A stretch of 64,000 nt of DNA from an uncultured Collinsella sp. GTDB taxonomy: Bacteria > Actinomycetota > Coriobacteriia > Coriobacteriales > Coriobacteriaceae. The position numbers and the translations under genes were made by a program. Of this stretch, positions 63,906 to 64,000 are shown one piece after another (position 1 is the first letter of the stretch; every line of letters begins with the position of its first letter). Location of the stretch: contig CANNOC010000003.1 in assembly GCA_947507155.1 (NCBI GenBank), positions 1-64,000 on the forward strand, read 5' to 3'. Below the pieces are notes generated by a model. The model worked only from the letters and a program-made list of their open reading frames with translations. It was not told the DNA's origin and made no database searches.

Positions 63906-64000
63906 AGTCACGTTGCCTCGTTTCCCCCAAAACTAAAGCCACTAATGCAATTTATTAGATGAATATCTTAGTACTAACGTGACAGATGTAAACCACCGTC

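Overview
The window is about 64 kb of high-GC actinobacterial chromosome. Gene content (F-type ATP synthase, RF1 and its methyltransferase, MurA, an LCP protein, Tex) and the style of the intergenic repeats best fit a gut Coriobacteriia such as Collinsella. That assignment is an inference from protein style, since no 16S rRNA is present. I saw no tRNA, rRNA, prophage, integrase or insertion sequence with a transposase.

Layout. 0.2-4.4 kb: a phosphohexomutase, a homocysteine S-methyltransferase with a DtxR/MntR-type regulator, and the divergent peptidase T. 4.7-17.5 kb: a long minus-strand housekeeping block with an LCP cell-wall ligase, murA, the complete atpIBEFHAGDC operon, upp, glpK and a TsaC/Sua5 protein. 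17.6-21.4 kb: a HicAB toxin-antitoxin pair, prmC (with a large insertion) and prfA. 21.7-27.3 kb: an M20 peptidase, a three-gene polar amino-acid ABC importer and an aldose epimerase. 27.3-31.5 kb: a membrane-anchored hypothetical protein, an MFS exporter, a low-molecular-weight phosphatase, a Cys-rich TIGR04076-like protein and a pyridoxal-kinase-like protein. 32.2-36.4 kb: a MarR regulator overlapping a heterodimeric ABC exporter, with a clear promoter and operator. 36.6-42.2 kb: a GGDEF protein, then a LysR regulator divergent from an SDR/OFA-type MFS/Gfo-Idh-MocA catabolic operon. 42.5-49.4 kb: tex, a small transaldolase, a HAD phosphatase and an RlmKL rRNA methyltransferase whose RlmL half looks inactive. 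49.5-54.2 kb: a potassium module with KdpE-like regulator, truncated KdpD-like kinase, a 64-residue membrane protein and Kup. 54.4-57.8 kb: a nitroreductase and an LTA-synthase-family protein. 58.4-62.6 kb: a sortase-type surface protein split by a one-base frameshift. 63.4-63.9 kb: a flavodoxin-family protein.

The most unusual content lies between the genes. There are at least four kinds of inverted-repeat or structured elements. (1) A four-copy element of about 150 bp whose helices change sequence between copies but keep pairing. (2) Two tandem arrays of hairpin units with a 61-62 bp period on either side of the frameshifted surface-protein gene. (3) An inverted pair of about 130-bp structured elements bracketing the same locus, with diverged but self-complementary outer stems. 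(4) Several palindrome families (56-bp REP-like palindromes, 33-bp palindromes, long hairpins with 21-26 bp arms), often directly after stop codons. No mobilising enzyme for them is in the window, and none matches a regulatory class I can name.
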